From NCBI GenBank assembly GCA_036245525.1, contig BTPG01000001.1, forward strand, positions 216,291,059-216,355,058: 64,000 nt of DNA, in the 5' to 3' direction. A program made the translations under genes and the position numbers. The notes under the pieces were generated by a model. The model had not been told where the DNA came from. It searched no databases and worked only from the letters and a program-made list of their open reading frames with translations. Shown piece by piece: positions 1 through 9,857 of the stretch (its first letter is position 1; every line of letters starts with the position of its first letter). Source of the DNA: Semisulcospira habei (taxonomy: Eukaryota > Mollusca > Gastropoda > Semisulcospiridae).

Positions 1-54
1 TTTGTCGCGATGATTCCTACAGGACAAAAACCGCTACGGACCGCACAGGGTTAA
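1..54 (+). mobile_element. TH5 hairpin element, right end cut by window edge
   Basis: The sequence starts inside a short inverted repeat related to the TH5 arms at 52,158 and 53,053: it shares TTTGTCGCGATGATTCCT and then a CAAAAACCGCTAC arm, and ends at a TTAA (51-54). The apex looks collapsed. Only the right part is visible. Confidence 0.5.
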
Positions 55-68
55 ATAGTCAGAACTTC

Positions 69-114
69 TAAATTACACTTGTGTATTGAACTAAATTACA
101 CTTGTGTATTGAAC
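69..114 (+). repeat. two-copy 23-bp direct repeat
   Basis: Two adjacent copies of a 23-bp unit beginning TAAATTACACTTGTG start at 69 and 92. No coding potential is seen. Confidence 0.8.
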
Positions 115-247
115 AATTGTTGACGAGAAGATTATTTTATGTAATGAGAGGAACATTAAAGGCTCCCGCGACTACTTTTACTTTAAGCTTTTTCGTTGAT
201 ATTTTTACGGCTATTTATTAACCTTCTGGCTGTCGATAGCGCTTTAT

Positions 248-1740
248 ATCGGCATTTTGACGGATCTATCCCGCCGTACCTTTCTGCCAAGCTGTCTGTT
301 TATCAGCCATCACGTACCTCCGTTCCTCCAGGGAATTTTTTTTTTTAAATTCCGTAGTTTAACATGAAAACTGTCGGGGAGCCAACTGAAATGCGGCATC
401 TGCCCACATTGTCACAGTTCAAGGCTCACTTAACGACTTCTCTTTTCTGTCGGGCATTTAACACTTAGCTCACCTTTAGCTAACTGTTGACTGACTGCCT
501 TTTATTCTGATCCTAGAGGAAGTGGATGTAAGGTGTTGGGAAGGGATGGGATGGGTTAAAGTAGTGTATAATTGTGCGTGTGTCTGAGAGAGAGGGTGTG
601 TTGTGACAGGGAGGTGGATGTAAGGTGTTGGGAAGGGATGGGATGGGTTAAAGTAGTGTATAATTGTGCGTGTGTCTGAGAGAGAGGGTGTGTTGTGACA
701 GGGAGGTGGATGTAAGGTGTTGGGAAGGGATGGGATGGGTTAAAGTAGTGTATAATTGTGCGTGTGTCTGAGAGAGAGAGTGTGTGTTGTGACAGGGAGG
801 TGGATGTAAGGTGTTGGGAAGGGATGGGATGGGTTAAAGTAGTGTATAAGTGTGCGTGTGTCTGAGAGAGAGAGAGAGTGTGTGTGTTGTGACAGCCCCC
901 GGGAGGTGGATGTAAGGTGTTGGGAAGGGATGGGATGGGTTAAAGTAGTGTATAATTGTGCGTGTGTCTGAGAGCGGAGAGAGTGTGTTGTGACAGGGAG
1001 GTGGATGTAAGGTGATGGGAAGGGATGGGATGGGTTAAAGTAGTGTATAATTGTGCGTGTGTTTGAGAGAGAGGGTGTGTTGTGACAGGGAGGTGGATGT
1101 AAGGTGATGGGAAGGGATGGGATGGGTTAAAGTAGTGTATAAGTGTGCGTGTGTCTGAGAGAGAGAGAGAGAGAGTGTTGTGACAGGGAAGTGGATGTAA
1201 GGTGTTGGGAAGGGATGGGATGGGTTAAAGTAGTGTATAAGTGTGCGTGTGTCTGAGAGAGAGAGTGTGTTGTGACAGGGAAGTGGGTGTAAGGTGTTGG
1301 GAAGGGATGGGATGGGTTAAAGTAGTGTATAATTGTGCGTGTGTCTGAGAGAGAGAGAGAGAGTGTGTGTGTTGTGACAGGGAGGTGGATGTAAGGTGAT
1401 GGGAAGGGATGGGATGGGTTAAAGTAGTGTATAAGTGTGCGTGTGTCTGAGAGAGAGAGTGTGTTGTGACAGGGAAGTGGGTGTAAGGTGTTGGGAAGGG
1501 ATGGGGTGAGTTAAAGTAGTGTATAAGTGTGCGTGTGTCTGAGAGAGAGAGTGTGTTGTGACAGGGAAGTGGGTGTAAGGTGTTGGGAAGGGATGGGGTG
1601 GTTTAAAGTAGTGTATAATTGTGCGTGTGTCTGAGAGAGAGGGTGTGCTGTTGCCGTGCATGCGCAGTGAGTCCAGTGTTTTCCTGGAGAACAGCGCTAT
1701 ACAAGAACTATTTATTATTATTATTAGTAGTAGTAGTAGT
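248..1740 (+). mobile_element. LINE-C copy 1, 5'-truncated 3' end
   Basis: A 5'-truncated non-LTR retrotransposon of CR1/L2 type. The first ~220 bp match, on the opposite strand, the decayed reverse transcriptase C-terminus of LINE-C copy 3 (44,620-45,115). The 3' end carries the family tail (CAGCGCTATACAAGAACTA followed by ATT/AGT triplets near 1,690-1,745), also seen at 23,975-24,017. The stretch between coding remnant and tail is expanded into a 92-bp array that is single-copy in the two other LINE-C copies. Confidence 0.75.
522..1650 (+). repeat. 92-bp minisatellite, 12-13 copies, in LINE-C 3' UTR
   Basis: Units begin GTGGATGTAAGGTGTTGGGA at 522, 614, 706, 800, 906, 1001, 1093, 1191, 1283, 1385, 1478 and 1569. 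Length varies from 91 to 106 bp, mainly through a GA/GT dinucleotide run at the end of each unit. One unit near 895 carries a short CCCCCGG insertion. Open minus-strand frames across it are low-complexity and not genes. Confidence 0.95.
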
Positions 1741-1786
1741 ATTAGTATTATTAGATAAAAAGCGCTACCGACAGCCAAGAGGTTAA

Positions 1787-2140
1787 AAAAATAAAATGAT
1801 TGAGCAGACAGGATTGAACTTGAAACCAGAAGGGTTGATTTGTAACATTCACGCCACTCGAGTGACTGCGAACGGCTGTAGGGGCGGGTGATGGGGACAA
1901 CGACAGCTAATGCCTATGAAGTACGACCTGAACACTAGTAAATTCAGGTGCACTGCAGCTGTGCCACTTTAAAAATATATAGCCGTACCTTTCACGCCGA
2001 AAGAGCACCACTGTCGTACGCATATTTCAACAATTTCATCATGCGTTCGTCAGCTGATGACGTAATTCGTGTGTTGTTCGTGTCACTTCACACACGTATG
2101 TAGGCTTACAGCGGAACCTGTTGTGAACGACAATTCATAT
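1787..2140. other. no recognisable feature
   Basis: Unique-looking sequence between the TH5 element and the LINE-A tail. I see no open frame of note, no inverted repeat and no match to another part of the window. Confidence 0.5.
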
Positions 2141-4955
2141 TAAATAATAATAATAATTACGGTATGTATAATGCGCTTAAATTATAATAATTATAACTCT
2201 ATGCGCGCACTCACAACTCGCGCACGCATGCGCACGCTTTTAGTGACAATGACTCACGTACCACAAATACATTACGACAGTCAGCTTGGGGTGTGGAGTG
2301 TGGTGATGTTATAGTGCTAGAACTGTTGAAAGAGGTGAGTTTTGAGGGCGGACTGGAAGGAGGAGAGAGAGTGTTTCTGACGGAGAGAGAGTGAGAGAGT
2401 ATTCCAGGGGAATGGACCGTAGACGGAGAAGGAGCGGGGGCCGAAAGTGCTGAGTTTGGTGCGGGGGATGTGGAGGCGGAGAGGATCGGAGGTGTAGCGG
2501 AGGGAACGGGAAGAAGTGTAGGGGTGAAGTAAGTTGGAGAGATAGGCAGGAGCGTAGTTGTTCAGGGATTTGTAGCAGAGAGACAGAATCTTGTATTGGA
2601 TGCGTTGGGGGATGGGGAGCCAGTGAAGGAGTTTGAGCAGGGGAGTGATGTGGTCGGATTTCTTCTTCTGAGGACGAGGCGGGCAGCATTGTTCTGGACG
2701 CGTTGGAGAGTGAAAGTGGTGGAGTGAGGGAGGCCGGAAAGGAGAGAGTTGCAATAGTCGATGCGAGATAAGGTGAGAGAGACAGCAAGTTTGGTGGCAG
2801 CTTCGGTGGTGAGGTATTTTCTGATCTGACTGATGCGACGGAGGTGGAAATAGCATGCCTGGGCCGTGGCGGAGACAAAGCTGGTCATGGAAAGAGAGAA
2901 ATCGAAGATAACGCCGAGGTTCTTGGCCGAGTCAGAGAGGGGGATGAGGGTGCTGTCGAGTTTAAGATGGAGAGAGGGAGGGAGCTGGGAGAGTTTCTGG
3001 TGAGTGCCTACCAGCATGGCTTCCGTTTTGTCGTCATTCAATTTAAGTTTGTTTGCTGTCATCCAGTTTTTCACATCTTCGTAGCAGTCAGCCGTGCGAG
3101 TAAGTAGTGACTGAATGTTGACAAGTTTGTCTTTGTCTAGTAGTTGTGAGTCGTCAGCGTAGAGGTGGTGGTGTATGTGATGAGACTGGATGATGTTGGA
3201 CAGTGGAGAGGTGTAGAGTGTGAAAAGGACCAGGCCCAGGACGGACCCCTGTGGAACTCCGCAGGAGAGCGTGACTGGGTTAGAGGAGACGCTGTCGATG
3301 GTGACGGACTGCTGTCTGTCGGAGAGGTAGGAGAGAAACCAGGAGTGAGCAGAGTCAGTGATGCCAAAGGAGTGGTGAAGGCGGTGGAAGAGGATAGAGT
3401 TATCTATAGTGTCGAAGGCGGCAGAGAGATCGAGTAGCGTAAGAAGGGAGAGGTTGCCCGAGTCGGTGGAGAGGAGCAGATCGTTTAGGATATGTAGAAG
3501 GGCTGTTTCAGTGCTGTGATGTTTGCGATAGGCAGACTGGAAGGGACTGAGGAGATTGTTGTCGGCGAGGTGGAGGTTGAGCTGGTTGCGAACAACCTTC
3601 TCAAAAAGCTTGGACAGGAAAGAGAGATTGGAGACTGGGCGATAGTTCTTGAGTTCGTTTGGGTCGAGGATGCTTTTTTTTAGGAGAGGACGGACGATGG
3701 CGGACTTGAAGATATCAGGGACAGAGCCATTCTCTAGAGATGTGTTGATGATGTCGGTAATGAAGGGCAAAAGTTTTGGAAGACCGTCCCGGTAGAGAGA
3801 AGCTGGGAGAGGGTCTAGTTCGCATGTTTTGTTTTGAAAGGCATAGACTTTATGGTCTTGAGAACTTCATCCTGGGAGACAGGGCGGAAGAACGAGAGGG
3901 GAGTGCCGGAAAAGGGGGGAGGGGGCAAGGCGGAGAAGGCAGAGTATCGAGTGTGTTGCGCAGAGTTTGGATTTTGTCAGAAAAATAGGTGGAAAAGGCG
4001 GACGGGAGTTCTTCTTTGCTGTATGTGTTGGGGAGAGGAGAGTCTTTAGAAGTGCCTAGGAGTGTGTTCATGGTAGCGTAGAGGGTTTTGGAAGAAGTAG
4101 ATTCCAGGATTTAGTTTTGAAGGTGTTTACGTTTGGAGTTGGAGATCATTCTGCAGACTTTGGATCTGGTGGTTTGAAAGATCTTTCTGTGAACGATGAG
4201 GTCGGATGAACGCCAGCGGCGTTCCGCTTGTCGGCGCTCGCGCTTGGCATCAGCTATGTCGTCAGTGAGCCAGGGGGAGGGGAGTCGGTCGGGCATGAAG
4301 CAAGTGGTGACAGGGGCATGGGTGTCTAAGAGTTTTCGAAGGGAGGAATCGAAGTGGTATGCAAGATCAGGAGATGGGGCGGGGTCCAAGAGAAGGTCGA
4401 CAGCTTCTTCTAAGAAGCTCTCTCGGTTGACAGAATTTAGTTTGCGGCGAGAGACAAGGAGCTTGGTTTTTTTCGGGGGAGGTAGGTTGAGGGAGACGAG
4501 AATAGCGAGGTGATCAGAGCACAGAGGAGCTGTCAGAGTGGAGAAAGAGTTGATCGGAGGTGCGGGTGATGATCCAGTCGAGGGTGTGACCGAGTCGGTG
4601 GGTGGGTTTAGCGATGTGTTGTGTATGATTGTGGTTTGAAAGTGACGTGCAAAGGCGTTTTGTGTCAGGGTGATCGGGTTTGTCGAAGTGGAAGTTGAAG
4701 TCGCCAAGAAGGATGTGTTTTCCGGGTCGTGTGCTGTAGTGGTCGAGGAGGAGGTCAAACTCGGTGAGGAACATGGAGTTTGTGAGTTTGTTTTGAGAGC
4801 TTGGAAGGGGGCGATAGATACCTGAGAAGATGAGAGACTAGCCAGGGAGTGTTGCTACGGCCTCGACAGATTTAAATGAGGGATGAGCAAAAGAGAGAAG
4901 GAGAGGTGAGCAGAAAGACAGTCCCTGTAGATGATGGCAATGCCACCCCCCAATA
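2141..4955 (-). mobile_element. LINE-A copy 1, CR1/L2-like non-LTR retrotransposon
   Basis: Minus-strand LINE, 5'-truncated inside the endonuclease near 4,955. It ends 3' at an AAT-triplet tail (2,141-2,157) preceded by a GCGC-containing end (TAAGCGCATTATACATACC on the minus strand). The second copy at 16,613-17,822 shares the same 3' end. The right edge abuts LINE-E sequence of opposite orientation. Confidence 0.85.
2317..4774 (-). pseudogene. LINE-A endonuclease / reverse transcriptase, frameshifted
   Basis: Fragments of one ORF2-type polyprotein lie in order on the minus strand. The APE-type endonuclease C-terminal half is at 4,514-4,774 (GDFN motif) and continues in another frame at 4,111-4,560 (SDHLAI motif). 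A linker is at 3,850-4,071. The reverse transcriptase is at 2,562-3,770, with LDLSAAFDT, a CGVPQGSVLG turn and the catalytic YADD at residues 204-207 of that stretch. The thumb and C-terminal domain (ITPLLKLLHWLPI, then SALKTHLF) switch frame near 2,660 and run to 2,317. At least three frameshifts make it non-functional. The YADDSQ form and HWLPI motif are typical of the CR1/L2/Nimb group; the clade is an inference. Confidence 0.85.
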
Positions 4956-5457
4956 TTAGCGATCACCTATGGTTTATCACCTATCACTTATTAACGATCA
5001 CCTATCACAACATTCTTAAACTTATCCCTTCAATGCCGCCCCTTTGCTCTTGTTTTAACTTTCCCTCTTTTCTCTCGGCAATATGTAATAATGGCTGTGA
5101 TATGATTTCACTCAGCAGATTGACTCAAAGTCCCTTTAGAATACCTACAGCCCATCTTAGTTGTTTATAGTTCTTTATAGTTTCTCTTAACCATTTCTTA
5201 GACAGGATATACAGTTTAATAAATACATATCAATTTAGTTAATCTGTTTTCGTTGCGGCTCACTTGGTGTGTGCATATAATTATGGTAGAATGACTGCTG
5301 TGGTTTGGTATTTTAGAGTCTGCTTGACTGTGATGTATGTTGTTTTATGTGTTGATCTTAACATGGACGCTCGTCAGTTATGCCGCAAAAAATTCCTAAT
5401 GTTTATGTATATGTGAATAAAGTTTCTCTTATCTTATCTTATTTTATCTTATCTTAA
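4956..5457 (+). mobile_element. probable 3' end of another retrotransposon (LINE-E)
   Basis: An A/T-rich non-coding stretch ends with an AATAAA (near 5,415) followed directly by a TCTTA pentanucleotide tail (5,425-5,457). This is the usual look of a LINE 3' end. No coding part is recognised and no second copy is in the window. Confidence 0.35.
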
Positions 5458-5633
5458 AGACCGTCACTCAGGTGACTGAAGCCAGTAGAATGATGGTGAC
5501 ACTTGTTGCCCGTCAAGATGTCTCTTGAGAGCGCTCCAGTTTTAATGGGCCTCTGTCGGTCTGAATCGACCAGAGATAATGCATCCTAGTTGTTCTGATC
5601 TGATTGCCTGCTCAGATGGATTTGATGCAGCAT

Positions 5634-6709
5634 CTATCTTTTGTGCCTGTAGAGGCCAATACGGGAGTGGCAGTCCCTGTTGCAAAGATCACAAATGTAC
5701 GTAGTCGCTGGTCTGATGGAGTTGTTGCACTCCTTTCTGCGTGCCCGCTTGTCTGCTGCTGCTTTCGACATCATCTCTTCCCCTGGCTTGATGTGTTGAT
5801 GAAGGATACTTCTCCACTTTGCACGGTCATCCGCAAGGTGTTTCCAGAACCCAGTGTCAATGTCCAGTGCTCTCGTGTCCCTCTTGCAGACATCTACAAA
5901 TCGTAGCTTGGGGCAACCAGTGTTTCTTCTCCCAGCTGCCAGTTCTCCGTATAGGATGTCTTTTGGGATGCGAAAAACTACCAAGTGAGTAGGAAAAGCA
6001 CTGTCAAGGGAGAGAAGTGTGCATGATAGACCAATGATCATAGATCTACTTTGGTCCTAGCACACACAAAAAAAAAAAAGATAGGAAAGAGGGGCGCTAA
6101 GTAAGAGACTGAAAGCAATGCATATGGAAGCCCCCCCCCCCCCCCCCGAAGGGGGGGCGTATCACATATCCCACCGTTCCAGCCCCTAGGTGATACAGTG
6201 GGATATGTGATACGCCCCCCTTCGGGGGGGGGGGGAGGGGGGGCTTCCATATGCATTGCTTTCAGTCTCTTACTTAGCGCCCCTCTTTCCTATCTTCTTT
6301 TTTTGTGTGTGTGCTAGGACCAAAGTAGATCTATGATCATTGGTCTATCATGCACACTTCTCTCCCTTGACAGTGCTTTTCCTACTCACTTGGTAGTTTT
6401 TCTAAATTACAAGCACTGGCAGTCAACCCTTTCGGTCTAGTTTTTTGGGATGCGGCCATCTTCCATGCAGTGAACGTGGCCGAGCCAGCGCAGTTTGCCT
6501 TGTCTGAGTAGAGTGTACGTACTGGAAAGGCCAGCGCGTGATAGGACTTCGCTGTTGGTCACTCTATCTTGCCAAGATATGCCCAGGATACGGCGGATGC
6601 TTCTCAGGTGGAAGGTGTTGAGTTTTCTCTCCTGTCTAGCATATTGTGTGGTCCATGTCTCGCTGCCGTATTGCAGTGTGCTGAGGACGCAGGCGTTGTA
6701 CACAGCCAT
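5634..6709 (-). pseudogene. LINE-B C-terminal domain, split by a palindromic element
   Basis: The upstream part (6,455-6,709) has the YGSETW and LRRILGISWQDRVTN motifs that follow the thumb of this LINE type, then RWLGHVHCMEDGRIPK, where the frame runs into the inserted palindrome. The rest resumes at 5,960 (DILYGELAAGRRNTG) and ends with a CCHH finger, CDLCNRDCHSRIGLYRH, probably nucleic-acid binding. The finger corresponds to CSHCGRTCLSRIGLRSH in copy 2. The 12-bp direct repeat TTTTGGGATGCG flanks the insertion, so the coding sequence was continuous before it. Confidence 0.8.
5973..6442. mobile_element. 470-bp palindromic insertion with 12-bp target duplication
   Basis: Arms of ~200 bp (5,973-6,174 and 6,198-6,404) are inverted near-perfect copies around a ~23-bp loop, followed by a 38-bp non-palindromic tail (6,405-6,442). 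TTTTGGGATGCG occurs on both sides (5,961-5,972 and 6,443-6,454) but once in LINE-B coding logic, so it is a target-site duplication. The arms contain poly-C/poly-G runs. No coding capacity is visible. A foldback or MITE-type element is likely; the long tail and 12-bp duplication are unusual for a simple MITE. Confidence 0.8.
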
Positions 6710-9700
6710 CTTTGTTTTCAGTCAGCTTGGAATTTGTCCACACCCGAGTTGTGAGGCGTGCAAGAGTTGCAGCAGCCTTCCCGATCCTCTTGTCGATCTC
6801 GTTGTCCAGAGAGTGGTTATCGGTGATGGTGGACCCAAGGTACGTGAACTGGTAGACGACGTCGAGCTCGATGTCCAGAGAGTGGTTATCGGTGATGGTG
6901 GACCCAAGGTACGTGAACTGGTAGACGACGTCGAGCTCGATGTCCAGAGAGAGGTTATCGGTGATGGTGGACCCAAGGTACGTGAACTGGTAGACGACGT
7001 CGAGCTCGATGTCCAGAGAGTGGTTATCGGTGATGGTGGACCCAAGGTACGTGAACTGGTAGACGACGTCGAGCTCGATGTCCAGAGAGTGGTTATCGGT
7101 GATGGTGGACCCAAGGTACGTGAACTGGTAGACGACGTCGAGCTCGTTGTCCAGAGAGTGGTTATCGGTGATGGTGGACCCAAGGTACGTGAACTGGTAG
7201 ACGACGTCGAGCTCGATGTCCAGAGAGTGGTTATCGGTGATGGTGGACCCAAGGTACGTGAACTGGTAGACGACGTCGAGCTCGATGTCCAGAGAGTGGT
7301 TATCGGTGATGGTGGACCCAAGGTACGTGAACTGGTAGACGACGTCGAGCTCGATGTCCAGAGAGTGGTTATCGGTGATGGTGGACCCAAGGTACGTGAA
7401 CTGGTAGACGACGTCGAGCTCGATGTCCAGAGAGTGGTTATCGGTGATGGTGGACCCAAGGTACGTGAACTGGTAGACGACGTCGAGCTCGATGTCCAGA
7501 GAGAGGTTATCGGTGATGGTGGACCCAAGGTACGTGAACTGGTAGACGACGTCGAGCTCGATGTCCAGAGAGTGGTTATCGGTGATGGTGGACCCAAGGT
7601 ACGTGAACTGGTAGACGACGTCGAGCTCGATGTCCAGAGAGTGGTTATCGGTGATGGTGGACCCAAGGTACGTGAACTGGTAGACGACGTCGAGCTCGAT
7701 GTCCAGAGAGAGGTTATCGGTGATGGTGGACCCAAGGTACGTGAACTGGTAGACGACGTCGAGCTCGATGTCCAGAGAGTGGTTATCGGTGATGGTGGAC
7801 CCAAGGTACGTGAACTGGTAGACGACGTCGAGCTCGATGTCCAGAGAGTGGTTATCGGTGATGGTGGACCCAAGGTACGTGAACTGGTAGACGACGTCGA
7901 GCTCGATGTCCAGAGAGAGGTTATCGGTGATGGTGGACCCAAGGTACGTGAACTGGTAGACGACATCAAGCTCGATGTCCAGAGAGTGGTTATCGGTGAT
8001 GGTGGACCCAAGGTACGTGAACTGGTAGACGACGTCGAGCTCGATGTCCAGAGAGTGGTTATCGGTGATGGTGGACCCAAGGTACGTGAACTGGTAGACG
8101 ACGTCGAGCTCGATGTCCAGAGAGAGGTTATCGGTGATGGTGGACCCAAGGTACGTGAACTGGTAGATGACGTCGAGCTCGATGTCCAGAGAGTGGTTAT
8201 CGGTGATGGTGGACCCAAGGTACGTGAACTGGTAGACGACGTCGAGCTCGATGTCCAGAGAGTGGTTATCGGTGATGGTGGACCCAAGGTACGTGAACTG
8301 GTAGACGACGTCGAGCTCGATGTCCAGAGAGAGGTTATCGGTGATGGTGGACCCAAGGTACGTGAACTGGTAGACGACGTCGAGCTCGATGTCCAGAGAG
8401 TGGTTATCGGTGATGGTGGACCCAAGGTACGTGAACTGGTAGACGACGTCGAGCTCGATGTCCAGAGAGTGGTTATCGGTGATGGTGGACCCAAGGTACG
8501 TGAACTGGTAGACGACGTCGAGCTCGATGTCCAGAGAGTGGTTATCGGTGATGGTGGACCCAAGGTACGTGAACTGGTAGACGATGTCGAGCTCGTTGTC
8601 CAGAGAGTGGTTATCGGTGATGGTGGACCCAAGGTACGTGAACTGGTAGACGATGTCGAGCTCGATGTCCAGAGAGTGGTTATCGGTGATGGTGGACCCA
8701 AGGTACGTGAACTGGTAGACGACGTCGAGCTCGTTGTCCAGAGAGTGGTTATCGGTGATGGTGGACCCAAGGTACGTGAACTGGTAGACGACGTAGAGCT
8801 CGTTGTCCAGAGAGTGGTTATCGGTGATGGTGGACCCAAGGTACGTGAACTGGTAGACGACGTCGAGCTCGATGTCCAGAGAGTGGTTATCGGTGATGAT
8901 GGACCCAAGGTACGTGAACTGGTAGACGACGTCGAGCTCGATGTCCAGAGAGTGGTTATCGGTGATGGTGGACCCAAGGTACGTGAACTGGTAGACGACG
9001 TCGAGCTCGATGTCCAGAGAGAGGTTATCGGTGATGGTGGACCCAAGGTACGTGAACTGGTAGACGACGTCGAGCTCGATGTCCAGAGAGAGGTTATCGG
9101 TGATGGTGGACCCAAGGTACGTGAACTGGTAGACGACGTCGAGCTCGATGTCCAGAGAGTGGTTATCGGTGATGGTGGACCCAAGGTACGTGAACTGGTA
9201 GACGACGTCGAGCTCGATGTCCAGAGAGTGGTTATCGGTGATGGTGGACCCAAGGTACGTGAACTGGTAGACGACGTCGAGCTCGTTGTCCAGAGAGTGG
9301 TTATCGGTGATGGTGGACCCAAGGTACGTGAACTGGTAGACGACGTCGAGCTCGTTGTCCAGAGAGTGGTTATCGGTGATGGTGGACCCAAGGTACGTGA
9401 ACTGGTAGACGACGTCGAGCTCGTTGTCCAGAGAGTGGTTATCGGTGATGGTGGACCCAAGGTACGTGAACTGGTAGACGACGTTGAGCTCGCAGTTGTC
9501 AATGGTGATGAATGGCGGTGTCTCTGTGTCCTGTCCCAGGACGTTCGTCTTCTTTAGACTGATAGTCAGTCCGATGTCCTTGCAAGCCTGGGAGAATCGG
9601 TCCATCAGTGACTGTAGTTCCTGCTGGGTATGGGTCGAAACTGCCGCATCGTCAGCGAACAGCATGTCCCTGATGAGCGCTTCGCGTATCCTTGTCTTGG

Positions 9701-9857
9701 CTTTGAGGCGGGCAATGTTGAAAAGCCTGCCATCTGGTTCGCATGTAGATTTCTTCTGTTGCATTACCAAAGGCATGCTTGAGCAGGACAGCGAAGAAGA
9801 TCCCAAAGAGAGTAGGGGCCAGGACGCAGCATTGTTTGACTCCGCTGCATACGTCAA
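6636..9857 (-). pseudogene. LINE-B reverse transcriptase segment with 39-fold in-frame expansion
   Basis: An open minus-strand frame of 1,073 codons. Residues ~45-110 are ordinary RT sequence with the catalytic FADD at 67-70 (LFADDAAV) and a following SLKKTNV. From residue ~123 the segment VVYQFTYLGSTITDNHSLD plus a few residues (23 aa) is repeated 39 times to about residue 1020. Normal sequence (DKRIGKAAATLARL) then resumes until a frameshift. Copy 2 has this segment once (HQFTYLGCIITSDAKLD). The 23-aa unit lies just after motif D/E, at the start of the thumb, so the expanded protein is unlikely to work as an RT. The frame stays open because the unit is a multiple of three. Confidence 0.85.
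6804..9494. repeat. 69-bp minisatellite, 39 copies, in LINE-B RT
   Basis: Units begin GTCCAGAGAG at 6,804 + 69n, up to 9,426, without any indel. Variants are single substitutions: GAGAGTGG or GAGAGAGG, ATG or TTG before GTCC, and a few others. GAGAGAGG units are numbers 3, 11, 14, 17, 20, 23, 33 and 34. The even spacing of three from 11 to 23 shows a 207-bp higher-order repeat. All of a plus-strand frame (6,495-9,557) and two minus-strand frames stay open through the array; these are by-products. Confidence 0.97.

Larger units (their letters stand above)
218..1786 (+). mobile_element. TH5 hairpin element split by a LINE-C fragment
   Basis: A left arm (TTAACC at 218, then GGCTGTCGATAGCGCTTT) and a right arm ending AAAAGCGCTACCGACAGCC and TTAA (1783-1786) are inverted copies of each other and match the TH5 element at 52.1-53.1 kb. 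Everything between them is a LINE-C 3' fragment, so I read this as LINE-C inserted into the centre of a TH5 hairpin. Confidence 0.6.

Noticed and set aside
522..1650. Telomere- or centromere-type satellite
   Set aside because: Flanked by LINE-C coding remnant and tail, and single-copy in other LINE-C copies, so it is a local expansion.
1801..1880. tRNA-like sequence
   Set aside because: No cloverleaf or conserved B-box could be made out.
6495..9557. A 1,020-codon plus-strand repetitive protein
   Set aside because: It is the opposite strand of the LINE-B RT array; the codons follow from the 69-bp unit and no start or flanking domain supports a gene.
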